Below are positions 50,667 through 58,650 of a stretch of 64,000 nt of DNA, piece after piece; positions within the stretch are counted from its first letter, which is position 1; each line of letters begins with the position of its first letter. The DNA lies in assembly GCF_009796285.1 (NCBI RefSeq), contig NZ_CP047020.1, positions 5,952,001 through 6,016,000 on the forward strand, given 5' to 3'. Both the position numbers and the translations under genes were made by a program. The notes under the pieces are model-generated. The model worked only from the letters and a program-made list of their open reading frames with translations. It had not been told where the DNA came from and searched no databases. This DNA is from Streptomyces broussonetiae (GTDB lineage Bacteria; Actinomycetota; Actinomycetes; Streptomycetales; Streptomycetaceae).

Positions 50667-51835
50667 CGACCGCCACCGGCACCGCCGCGGCCGCCACCAC
50701 ACCCGGTACGGCCGCCACCGGCACCCTGGCCATCACCGGTTTCGGCGTGCTCTCGGGCGCGGGACTGGGAGCGGAGGCCCTCGCGGCGGCGCTCGCGGAC
50801 CCGAAACCCAGCGACGCCTCCGAGATGTACGAGGAGCCGCTGCCGCGCCCCGAGGCCCACGCGCTCGTGGACTTCAAGGTCCGCGATCACCTCGGCCGCA
50901 AGGGCACCTCGTTCTTCGACCGCGCCACCGCCCTCGGCCTGGTCACCTGCAAGGCCGCGCTCGCCGACTCCGACCTGGAGGTCGACGACGGCAACCGTGA
51001 CCGCATCGGCATCACCCTGGGCACCACCACCGGCAGTGCCAAGTCGACCAGCGACTACAGCCGGGACACCTTCACGCAGGACCGTCCCTACCTGGTCAAC
51101 CCGCTGCTGTTCCCCAACGCCGTGATGAACTGCACGGCAGGGCAGGCGGGCATCTGGTTCGGCCTCAAGGGCCCCAACGCCACGGTGGCCGGCGGCCACA
51201 TGGCGATGCACAATGCCCTTCGCTACGGCCGCAACCTCATCAACTGCCACTACGCGGACGCCCTGCTCGTCGGATCCGTGGAGGAGTTCAGCCCGCACAC
51301 GGCGTGGGCCGCGCACTTCACACAGTCCGTCGAGGGCGGTGACCTGCCCGCCGGGGAGGGCGCCGCGGTGTTCGTGGTCGAGCGCGCCGAGGAGGTGCGC
51401 GCGGCGGGGCGCGCGATGGACGCCGAAGTGCTGGCCGTCGAGGCGGGTGTCTTCGATCCCCCCGGCCCGGACGGGGCGTTCGCCGCGGGCCTGGAGACCT
51501 GTCTGCGGCGCGCCCTGGACCGCGCCGGGGTGGCGCCCGGCGAGGTCGCCACCGTGGCCACGGCCTGGAGCGGCATGCCACGCCTCGACGACGCCGAAGA
51601 GGACGCCGTCACAGCCGTGCTCGGCGCGGACGTGCCCCGGCTGCGGGTCACGCAGGCCACCGGCGAGGCGTTCAGCGCCACCGGGGCCTTCCAGATCGCC
51701 GCACTGCTTGCCCGGCACCGTGCCGAGCCGGGCCGCGACGGCGAGATCTCGGTCATCACCACCCGCTCCGCGGAGGGCGCCGCCGGGGTGGCGGTCATCA
51801 GGGGGTGGAGCCGTGCCGGCGGCCATCACGGGTAG
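50663..51835 (+). CDS. Chain length factor (KS-beta)
   Basis: A 390-residue KS homologue with the active-site Cys region replaced by NATVAGGHMAMHNAL and without the two catalytic His motifs, as expected for a chain length factor that dimerises with the KS and sets chain length. The N-terminal 25 residues are Ala/Thr-rich. ATG overlaps the KS stop by 4 bp. The next KS begins inside its 3' end. Confidence 0.9.
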   Translation: MTTATGTAAAATTPGTAATGTLAITGFGVLSGAGLGAEALAAALADPKPSDASEMYEEPLPRPEAHALVDFKVRDHLGRKGTSFFDRATALGLVTCKAALADSDLEVDDGNRDRIGITLGTTTGSAKSTSDYSRDTFTQDRPYLVNPLLFPNAVMNCTAGQAGIWFGLKGPNATVAGGHMAMHNALRYGRNLINCHYADALLVGSVEEFSPHTAWAAHFTQSVEGGDLPAGEGAAVFVVERAEEVRAAGRAMDAEVLAVEAGVFDPPGPDGAFAAGLETCLRRALDRAGVAPGEVATVATAWSGMPRLDDAEEDAVTAVLGADVPRLRVTQATGEAFSATGAFQIAALLARHRAEPGRDGEISVITTRSAEGAAGVAVIRGWSRAGGHHG

Positions 51836-52946
51836 CTCCATGGTCACCTGCCTCGGTGACCTGGAGGCCACCTATCTGGCCCTCCTGGAAGGGCGCAGCG
51901 GGGTCGCCCCGCTGCGCCTCGGTGACCCCGACAAGCTCGGCGTCACCCACGGCTACGAGATCCAGGACGGTCGGCCGGGGCCGCAGCTGCGCCTGGCGGG
52001 CGGCCGGCTCGCCGACTGCGTGGCCCAGGCCCTGCGCGCCGCCGGGGTCGACCCCGCCCGGCGCCGGGTGGCGGTGGTCGTGGGCACCGGCCTGCGCGAG
52101 CTGCGCGGCGTCGAGCAGTGGCACGCCGACGGTGCCCCACTGCGCCTGGCGCAGCTGCACTTCAGGGAGGCCGTGCGGGCGGCGGTGCCCGAGGTCACCG
52201 AGGTGCACACCATCGCCAACGCGTGCGCGGCCTCCGGCTACGCGCTCGCGCTCGGCGCGGACATCCTCGAACTGGGCGACGCCGACGTGGTGGTCGCTGC
52301 GGGCTGCGACACGATGACGGAGAGCATGCTCACCGTCATCGGCAAGGTCACGGCCGGCGCCTCGGACATGGTCCGCCCCTTCGACGAGGACCGCCCGGGC
52401 GTCCTGCTCGGCGAGGGCGCGGCAGCCGTGGTGCTCGAGCGCCCCGAGGAGGTCGCCGACGGGCGGTCCACCCTCGGCGTGCTCCGGGGCGTCGGCCTCA
52501 CCTGCGACGCGTACCACGAGACCGCGCCCGACCAGGTCGGGATCGTCGCGGCCATGCGGCAGGCGCACGAGCGGGCCGGGATAACGGCGGACGACATCGG
52601 CCTGGTCGTGGCGCACGGCACGTCCACCGGCCTCAACGACCCCACCGAAGGGGCGGCCCTGCTCGACGTGTTCGGGCCCGACGGGCCGCCGGTCACGGCC
52701 ATCAAGGGCGCCATCGGCCACACGTCGGGCGGCTCGGCGCTGATGAGCGTGCTCATCGCGCTCACCGCCATGCGTGCCGGGACCGTCCCGCCGGTGGTGG
52801 GACTGCGCTCGCCGATGCCCGAGGCCGACAGGCTCAACCTCGTGCACGGCGCCCCGCTCCAGGCGAGCCCGCGCCACGCGCAGATCAACGCCTTCGGTTT
52901 CGGCGGGGTCAACGCGGTGACGATTGTGGAGGCGAGTGATGGCTGA
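51813..52946 (+). CDS. Second beta-ketoacyl synthase
   Basis: GTG at 51813 after GGTGGAG, inside the end of the CLF gene, gives 377 residues. It keeps all catalytic residues: Cys in IANACAASGYALALG (about 137), His in VVAHGTSTGLND (about 268) and His in IGHTSGGSALM (about 303). It may start or extend the chain in parallel to the KS/CLF pair, as extra KS proteins do in aryl polyene and cinnamoyl clusters. It overlaps the following KS-like gene by 8 bp. Confidence 0.88.
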   Translation: MPAAITGSSMVTCLGDLEATYLALLEGRSGVAPLRLGDPDKLGVTHGYEIQDGRPGPQLRLAGGRLADCVAQALRAAGVDPARRRVAVVVGTGLRELRGVEQWHADGAPLRLAQLHFREAVRAAVPEVTEVHTIANACAASGYALALGADILELGDADVVVAAGCDTMTESMLTVIGKVTAGASDMVRPFDEDRPGVLLGEGAAAVVLERPEEVADGRSTLGVLRGVGLTCDAYHETAPDQVGIVAAMRQAHERAGITADDIGLVVAHGTSTGLNDPTEGAALLDVFGPDGPPVTAIKGAIGHTSGGSALMSVLIALTAMRAGTVPPVVGLRSPMPEADRLNLVHGAPLQASPRHAQINAFGFGGVNAVTIVEASDG

Positions 52947-53802
52947 CCGCGACCCGCAGGTCGTACTGGCCGGCTGGGCCGTTCACGTGCCCGGCAGGAC
53001 GGCCGCCGAGCTGCCCGGCTCCCCGCAGGAGCCCGCCTGTTCCGCGGCCGACGCCAAGCTCGTCCTCGGCCGCAAGGGACTGCTCGGCAAGGAGCCGGCC
53101 ACCCGGCTTGCCCTGTGCGCGGTGCACCGGGCGCTCGGCCTGCCCGCGGGCCGGGCCCCCGGTGCGGTGGATCAGGCGGCCGGCACCGCCGTCGTCGTCG
53201 CCTCGAACCTCGGCAATGCCGAGACCGTCTGCGCGATGGTCTCGGACATGCGTGAGGGCGGCGGCGCCGCGGTGAGCGTCCTGGACGCGCCCAACGCCTC
53301 CAGCAACATCATCGCCAGCAGCATCGCGATCCGCTACGGCTTCACGGGCCCGAACCTCGCGGTGTGCAGCGGCGCCACCGCCGGACTGGACGCAGTGCAG
53401 CTCGCCACCCGGCTGCTGCGCGCGGGCCGGGCTCGGCGGGCCGTCGTCGTGGGCGTCGAGCCCGCGGACCCGGTGGCGCGCGGCCTTGAGGCACTGCGCC
53501 CGGACGGCGGCGCCTTGACCGAGGGGGCCGGCTGTGTCCTGCTCGGCGTGCCCGGCGCATGGCCGGGCCGCGCGGCGGTCACGATCGGCTCCGTCGAGCG
53601 GCACGGCGAACGGCCCGCCACCGCGGAGCCCGGTGTGGGCAGCCGCTACGGCGCCGACGGTGTCATCGGCCTCGCGGTCGCGGCCGAGCGGCTCGCCGGC
53701 GGGCAGGTGGCGGGCCCGCTCACGGTGGCCTGCGGCGACCGCGAGGACTCCTGGGCCGGCGTGACCGCAAGGCGGTTCGAACCGATCGGCAGCATGGCAT
53801 GA
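52939..53802 (+). CDS. KS-like protein, N-terminal half only
   Basis: A 287-residue protein resembling the N-terminal half of a ketosynthase: a Cys in LAVCSGATAGLDAVQLATRLL (about residue 143), then ALTEGAGCVLLG, but no second half with the two His motifs. It cannot be a normal condensing enzyme. In aryl polyene and some type II clusters such short KS-like proteins form heterodimers with a complete KS. ATG at 52939 lies within the end of the previous gene, and its stop overlaps the next start by 4 bp. Confidence 0.8.
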   Translation: MADRDPQVVLAGWAVHVPGRTAAELPGSPQEPACSAADAKLVLGRKGLLGKEPATRLALCAVHRALGLPAGRAPGAVDQAAGTAVVVASNLGNAETVCAMVSDMREGGGAAVSVLDAPNASSNIIASSIAIRYGFTGPNLAVCSGATAGLDAVQLATRLLRAGRARRAVVVGVEPADPVARGLEALRPDGGALTEGAGCVLLGVPGAWPGRAAVTIGSVERHGERPATAEPGVGSRYGADGVIGLAVAAERLAGGQVAGPLTVACGDREDSWAGVTARRFEPIGSMA

Positions 53803-55619
53803 CCGGGTGGGACACGGTGGCCCGGGCCGACGGCCTCGAGGTGCGGCGCGGCCCGGGGCAGGGCCCCGTGCTCGTCGCGGCCCACGGCATCGAGGACTCC
53901 TGGGGCATCTGGCGTGACGTCGCGGAGCAGCTGTCCGGCTACCGCCTGTACGCACTCCAACTGCCCTGGCACGGCGGTAACTCCTACGCCTGGCGGGCCG
54001 AGGGCTCGCCGGGCGAGTGGCTGCGCCGCGCCCTCGACCTGGTGCCCGAGCGGCCCGCCGCCCTGGTGGGCCACTCGTTCGGGGCCAACGCCGTACTGGA
54101 GTACCTGGCCAGGCACGAGGGCGATCCAGGCATCGACGCGGCGGTGCTCGCAGCGCCGTTCTACCGCCCGGCCGGCTTCGCCGTGTCCCCCGCGATCCGG
54201 TTGCGGTCGGAGGGCGCGCTGCGCAAGGTGATCCGTCAGGGAGTCACCCTCGCGCTCGGCCCCCGCGCGGCCCGGATCGATCCGGAGATCATCGCCGCGA
54301 TGACCACGAAGGCGAGCGATCGAGCCGTCGTCGGCGGACTGCCCGTCTTCCACCGGGAGTTCGAGGCGTCCGGAAGGCTCGACCTGTCCGGCATCAAGGT
54401 CCCCACCCTGGTTCTCGCTGGGGTGGACGACGAGTCGCTCACCCCGATGCGGGCCGCCGCGCTCGACCGCGCCATGCCCGCGGCCACGGTGCGGCTGCGC
54501 GGGGTGTACGGACACTTCTGCCATGTGATGCAGGCGCGGGAGCTGGCCGGGGAAGCGGACGCGTTCCTGCGCCGAACCCTGTCCGTTCCGCCCGTCCCCG
54601 CCGCCGAACCCGTATCCGCACCCGCACGTGAATGTGTACCCGCATCCGATCTCGAAGAAGAAGGCACTGTGACGAATCTGCTTGACGGCGCCCCCACGAC
54701 CTATGTCGGCATGCCCCGCTACGAGGGCGCCAACATCCGCACCTGGATCGGGTTCAAGCACTTCATGTACCTGGCCGAGGAGGCCGTACTGGAGTACTTC
54801 CGCGAGCGTGGTGTCGGGGCCCGTGACATGTACCACCGCTACGGGCTCGGCCTGGAGATCGTCGACTCCTCGGTGCAGCTGCCCGCGACGCTCTTCGTCG
54901 ACGACCGCGTCTACGCCACGGTGGTCTCGGCCACGCCCAAGCCGGAGCAGGGCGCGCCGTTCACCGTCACGCTGACGGTGGAACGCGACGGCGAGTCCGT
55001 CACCGTTCTCAAGGGCAAGCTGCGGGTCGCCCTCGTCGCCGTCAAGGACGGCTCGGGGACGGAGCCGGTGCCCGCGATCCTCGAGCCCTTCGTGGTGCCC
55101 GAGGTGGCGGCACTCGCCAACGCCAAGTCCGCGACCCTGCCCATCGGCCCCGGCCAGGAGGTCGCCGACGTCCTCGTCCCCGAGGGCTCCGGCGCGCACC
55201 TGTGGTCCTGGCGGGCCCCGTACTACTACTGCCACTTCTCCGACCGGCTGCAGCACTCGGCCTATGTGCGCACGCTCGAGGAGGTCGTCGACCGGTTCCT
55301 GCACGACCGGGGCCTCGCCATCGGCAAGCTGCTCGAGGAGCGGGCCTGGATCCCGGTCGTCTCCCGCGCGCGCGTGCAGGTCCTCTCCGACATCTTCATG
55401 GAGGAGACCGTGCACACGGTCTTCACCGTCGAGGACGTCATCAAGGACACCGTCTACACAGCCCGCATGGACTGCTACGTGCGCCGTGACGACAGCCTGG
55501 AGCTGGCCGCGACGGCGACGATCATGCACGGTTACGCCATCAGCAGGGGTGAGAAGGCCGGCACGGTCGCGCTCTTCGACGAGGACGTGAAGGCGGCACT
55601 GCTCGGGGGGCAGGCATGA
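53799..55619 (+). CDS. Alpha/beta hydrolase fused to a double-hotdog thioesterase-like domain
   Basis: A single open frame of 606 residues from ATG 53799. Residues about 1-265 are an alpha/beta hydrolase: oxyanion region VLVAAHGIEDSWGIW, nucleophile elbow LVGHSFGANAVLEYL, acid in LAGVDDESLTP and His in GVYGHFCHVM. After a Pro/Ala-rich linker, residues about 291-606 form a hotdog-rich region (GFKHFMYLAEEAVLEYFRER, YYYCHFSDRLQHSAYVRTLE). A GTG at 54669 preceded by AAGAAGG six nt away could start the second part separately. It may edit or release acyl-ACP, with the second half resembling acyl-thioesterases. The gene is in the overlapping PKS operon. Confidence 0.78.
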   Translation: MTGWDTVARADGLEVRRGPGQGPVLVAAHGIEDSWGIWRDVAEQLSGYRLYALQLPWHGGNSYAWRAEGSPGEWLRRALDLVPERPAALVGHSFGANAVLEYLARHEGDPGIDAAVLAAPFYRPAGFAVSPAIRLRSEGALRKVIRQGVTLALGPRAARIDPEIIAAMTTKASDRAVVGGLPVFHREFEASGRLDLSGIKVPTLVLAGVDDESLTPMRAAALDRAMPAATVRLRGVYGHFCHVMQARELAGEADAFLRRTLSVPPVPAAEPVSAPARECVPASDLEEEGTVTNLLDGAPTTYVGMPRYEGANIRTWIGFKHFMYLAEEAVLEYFRERGVGARDMYHRYGLGLEIVDSSVQLPATLFVDDRVYATVVSATPKPEQGAPFTVTLTVERDGESVTVLKGKLRVALVAVKDGSGTEPVPAILEPFVVPEVAALANAKSATLPIGPGQEVADVLVPEGSGAHLWSWRAPYYYCHFSDRLQHSAYVRTLEEVVDRFLHDRGLAIGKLLEERAWIPVVSRARVQVLSDIFMEETVHTVFTVEDVIKDTVYTARMDCYVRRDDSLELAATATIMHGYAISRGEKAGTVALFDEDVKAALLGGQA

Positions 55620-56254
55620 GAAGGCCGCCCCGCCTGTACTTCTCGCTGCGCAGCCCGTTCAGCTGGATGGCCGTGCGCCTGCTGGAGGAGCGCCTGCCCG
55701 ACGCGGACCGGCTCATCGAGTACGTGCCGTTCACCGAGCCGGACGAGCAGAGCCTCACCGAACTGAAGGCGCGCGGCGGCGAGTTCCACTACGTCGCCAT
55801 GAGCAAGGCCAAGCACCTGTACATCCTCAGCGACACCAAGCGCCTGGCCGCGAAGCACGGCTTCGCGATGAAGTGGCCGATCGACACCGGCGCCGAGTGG
55901 TGGGAGCTGCCGCACCTCGGCTGGCTCAAAGCGCGTGAACTCGGTGTCCACCGCGAGTACTACCGCGCGGTGATGGCCGCCCGTTGGGAGCGTGGCGAGG
56001 ACATCTGCGACCGCGAGCAACTGCGCCGCGTCTGCAACGAGGCGGGCCTGGACGGCGACGTGCTGGTCTCCGCCCCCGAGGACCCGGCCATCCGGGAGCA
56101 GGGCGTTCAGGCGCTCATGGACGTGTACGAGGACGACGTGTTCGGCGTTCCGTACTTCAGGCTCGGCAGGCACCGCTTCTGGGGTCTGGACCGCCTCGAC
56201 GACTTCGTGACCGCGCTCGAGCAGCAGCTGGCGGTCACCGCCGCGAAGGAGTGA
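55616..56254 (+). CDS. DsbA-family isomerase (HCCA isomerase-like)
   Basis: A 212-residue thioredoxin-fold protein. The N-terminus PRLYFSLRSPFSWMAVRLL has the S-P-x-S-W pattern of 2-hydroxychromene-2-carboxylate isomerases in place of a CxxC redox motif. The later GVPYFRLGRHRFWGLDRLDDF is the conserved C-terminal block. Such glutathione-type enzymes isomerise double bonds. In a reducing type II PKS this fits an E-to-Z isomerisation of the polyene that allows ring closure towards a benzene ring (cinnamoyl-type chains), which is inference. ATG overlaps the previous stop by 4 bp. Confidence 0.82.
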   Translation: MRRPPRLYFSLRSPFSWMAVRLLEERLPDADRLIEYVPFTEPDEQSLTELKARGGEFHYVAMSKAKHLYILSDTKRLAAKHGFAMKWPIDTGAEWWELPHLGWLKARELGVHREYYRAVMAARWERGEDICDREQLRRVCNEAGLDGDVLVSAPEDPAIREQGVQALMDVYEDDVFGVPYFRLGRHRFWGLDRLDDFVTALEQQLAVTAAKE

Positions 56255-56257
56255 GCC

Positions 56258-56440
56258 ATGGGCGTGGGCACCCCGCGCGCCAACGGTGCGCGCAAGCCGC
56301 GCACCGGCTACCCGCCGAGGGGCGAGGCACGGCGTGAGGACCCGCTGGCGAGCGTCCCGAGGGAACTGGACGACCCCTTCGGCGTGTTCCTCGCCGCGCT
56401 GGAACAGCAGCTGGCCACCGTCAAGATCACGGAAAGGTGA
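56258..56440 (+). CDS. Small protein with EDPLAxVPxE motif, copy 1
   Basis: ATG at 56258 with AAGGAG at good spacing, 3 bp after the isomerase stop, opens a 60-residue protein. A basic N-terminus (TPRANGARKPRTGYPPRGEA) is followed by REDPLASVPRELDDPFGVFL and a helix AALEQQLATV. The EDPLA(S/G)VP(R/K)E motif recurs in the next small gene. I know no family for it. It might be an adaptor for the PKS or a precursor-like peptide. Confidence 0.65.
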   Translation: MGVGTPRANGARKPRTGYPPRGEARREDPLASVPRELDDPFGVFLAALEQQLATVKITER

Positions 56441-56446
56441 TGAGCA

Positions 56447-56608
56447 ATGAGTACGAACACCGCACTGCAGGACGGTCCGCGTCAGTCGGGCGCCGTCTAC
56501 CCGCTGGTGGACGAGGAGTGGGGCGAGGACCCGCTGGCGGGCGTCCCGAAGGAGATCGTCGACCGAGTCGCCGTCCTGGACCTTGACACCGCCGGCGGCT
56601 GCGGCTGA
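56447..56608 (+). CDS. Small protein with EDPLAxVPxE motif, copy 2
   Basis: ATG at 56447, 6 bp after the first small gene's stop, encodes 53 residues ending LDLDTAGGCG. The middle, EEWGEDPLAGVPKEIVDRVA, repeats the motif of the preceding gene. Third codon positions are GC-rich throughout, supporting real coding. The short acidic leader and Gly-Gly-Cys-Gly end recall ribosomal peptide precursors, but no modifying enzyme is nearby in this window. No known family recognised. Confidence 0.55.
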   Translation: MSTNTALQDGPRQSGAVYPLVDEEWGEDPLAGVPKEIVDRVAVLDLDTAGGCG

Positions 56609-56699
56609 GGAGCCGTCCCGATGTTCCGTCTCCGGCCGGACCGGCCGAGCGCCGGTCCCGGCCGGAGTGAGTTGTGCCGTACCGGCTAAGGAGAGAGCA

Positions 56700-57440
56700 G
56701 TGACCGAAGAGGGATGCACCGTCGTCACGGGCGGTTCCAGGGGAATCGGACGCGCGGTGGCCGTCCGCCTCGCACAGGAGGGCCGCAACATCGCCTTCTG
56801 CTACCGCTCGGGCGTGGAGGCGGCCGAGGAGACCGAGAAGCTGATCCGTGAGGCGGGCGTGCGGGTGTACCACGCCCCCTGCGACGTGTCCGACTTCGAC
56901 GCCGTACAGGAGTTCGTCGCCGCGGCGGAGAAGGCGGTCGGCCCGGTCCGTGCCCTCGTCAATTCCGCCGGCATCGTCCGCGACAACCCGATGGTCCTGA
57001 TGGACCCGAAGGACTGGCAGGCCGTCATCGGCACCAACCTCGACGGCACGTTCAACTTCTGCCGCGCGGTGGTCTTCGGGTTCATGAAGCGCAAGGAGGG
57101 CGCGATCGTCAACATGTCCTCCGTCGCGGGCATCGACGGCAACGCCACGCAGACGAACTACTCCGCCTCCAAGGCCGGCATCCAGGGCATGAGCATCTCG
57201 CTCGCCAAGGAACTGGCCGGCTACGGCGTGCGGGTCAATGTGGTCGCCCCCGGCTTCATCGAGACCGACATGACCGACGCGCTCTCGGAGAAGGTGCGTG
57301 CCCAGGCGCTGAAGAGCATTCCGATGCGCCGCTACGGCAGCGCGGACGAGGTCGCCGACCTCGTCTCGTTCCTGCTCTCCGAGAGGGCCGGCTACATCAC
57401 CGGCGAGATCATCCGGGTGGACGGCGGAGTCGTGCTGTGA
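56700..57440 (+). CDS. 3-oxoacyl-ACP reductase (FabG-like ketoreductase)
   Basis: GTG at 56700 (V-T-E-E-G-C-T-V-V-T), after AAGGAGAG, gives 246 residues. Classical SDR motifs: NADPH loop GGSRGIGRAVAVRL, NSAGIV, catalytic Ser in NMSSVAG and YSASKAGIQGMS with the Tyr and Lys, PGFIETDMTDAL and the FabG-type ending GYITGEIIRVDGGVVL. It reduces 3-ketoacyl-ACP intermediates of the type II PKS. It overlaps the fused dehydratase gene by 4 bp. Confidence 0.95.
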   Translation: MTEEGCTVVTGGSRGIGRAVAVRLAQEGRNIAFCYRSGVEAAEETEKLIREAGVRVYHAPCDVSDFDAVQEFVAAAEKAVGPVRALVNSAGIVRDNPMVLMDPKDWQAVIGTNLDGTFNFCRAVVFGFMKRKEGAIVNMSSVAGIDGNATQTNYSASKAGIQGMSISLAKELAGYGVRVNVVAPGFIETDMTDALSEKVRAQALKSIPMRRYGSADEVADLVSFLLSERAGYITGEIIRVDGGVVL

Positions 57441-58429
57441 CCCTCGTCGCCCCGCCGCCCGTGCCCAGCGCTGCCATCGAGGCCGGCCGCCGGGCGCGGG
57501 CGGTCCCGCTTCCTGCCGTCGACTCCTGCACCGTCCTGTCGGCCACGGAGGTCACCGCCCACAAGCTCATCCGCGCCGACGACCCGTACATGGAGGGCCA
57601 TTACCCGGACTTCACCATCTATCCGGGCGCGTTCGTCATCGAATCCGTGTACCAGGCGGTGCTGCACCTGGTGTGGGAGAACCACGGCACGCATGTCTTC
57701 GCGGAACCGGCACGGATCACCTCCGTCCGCTTCCTCGCGGCGCTGCGCCCCGGCGACCGGCTCGACATCCACTGCGTGGCCAAGGCCGTCGGTGCGGACG
57801 GGACGCAGGAACTGGAGGTCACCGCCGACTGCCGCAGGGGGGACGTCCGGGCCGCGAAGGTCTCGATGAGCTTCCGGCTCACCTCCGGTACCGACACCGG
57901 CGCGGTCAGCGACGGAAACGGCGCCGGCGCGGGGGCCGGTTCGGGCGGCCCTGAGACGGCGCTGCTCGAACACGCCGAGATCCGTGGCACGATCCCGCAC
58001 GCCCATCCCATGCTGCTCGTCGACCGGGTGCTGGACCTCGACCCCTACGACCGTATCGTCACCAGCAAGGCGATCACGGGCAGCGAATCCTGCTACGCGC
58101 GGCTGGCGCCCGACGCGGGAGCGCGCGCCCTGCGCTATCCGCCGTCCCTGCTGATCGAGTCCTGGGGACAGGGTGGTGCCCTGCTGTGGCTGCGGCGCGA
58201 GCGGGCCAAGGGGCAGCCGGGCGGCACCGCCCCCATCCTGGCCGCCGTGCGCGGCATCACCTTCCACCGGGGCGTCCACCCCGGTGACACGCTGCGGCAC
58301 ACCGTCCGGATCGACCAGTACACGGCCGCCGGCGTCATCATGAGCGGTCAGACGCACCGGGGAGACGAACTGGTCGCCGAGATCGGCGAGGCCCTCGCCG
58401 TGCTCCGCCCCTCGGGCGAGCTGTTTTGA
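57437..58429 (+). CDS. Fused double-hotdog dehydratase
   Basis: This 330-residue protein joins two FabZ-like hotdog domains. The first (about 30-155) has EGHYPDFTIYPGAFVIESVYQ with catalytic His and Glu. After a Gly/Ala linker, the second (about 175-325) begins TIPHAHPMLLVDRVLDL and has YPPSLLIESWGQGGALLW but lacks the His loop. This is the same His-plus/His-minus combination found as two separate genes at 48 kb, here in one chain. It dehydrates 3-hydroxyacyl-ACP after the ketoreductase; the two systems may act at different chain lengths. GTG start overlaps fabG by 4 bp. Confidence 0.85.
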   Translation: MTLVAPPPVPSAAIEAGRRARAVPLPAVDSCTVLSATEVTAHKLIRADDPYMEGHYPDFTIYPGAFVIESVYQAVLHLVWENHGTHVFAEPARITSVRFLAALRPGDRLDIHCVAKAVGADGTQELEVTADCRRGDVRAAKVSMSFRLTSGTDTGAVSDGNGAGAGAGSGGPETALLEHAEIRGTIPHAHPMLLVDRVLDLDPYDRIVTSKAITGSESCYARLAPDAGARALRYPPSLLIESWGQGGALLWLRRERAKGQPGGTAPILAAVRGITFHRGVHPGDTLRHTVRIDQYTAAGVIMSGQTHRGDELVAEIGEALAVLRPSGELF

Positions 58430-58650
58430 AGTATTGAAAGCAACCGCGACCCCCGCGCGCTCAGCGCATATTCTCACTGTGCTGCCGAAATCTATGATTT
58501 TCAGTGAAATCTGAATGTGTTGCTGAGTGCCGGAAAAGGCGAACGTCGTATTTTCGATGAGAAATTCCACCGTGGTTTCGACTTTGCCCGGACCAGTGCA
58601 GCAGGACACCTCGGAAACCGGCGTCGGGAAACCAACGGAGGGGAACACCA
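58430..58650 (+). promoter_or_regulatory. AT-rich leader before the NRPS genes
   Basis: 221 bp between the PKS operon and the first NRPS gene, clearly less GC-rich than the surroundings (for example cgaaatctatgattttcagtg). It probably holds a separate promoter for the NRPS operon. No single promoter can be named with confidence. A GGAGG precedes the NRPS start. Confidence 0.45.
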
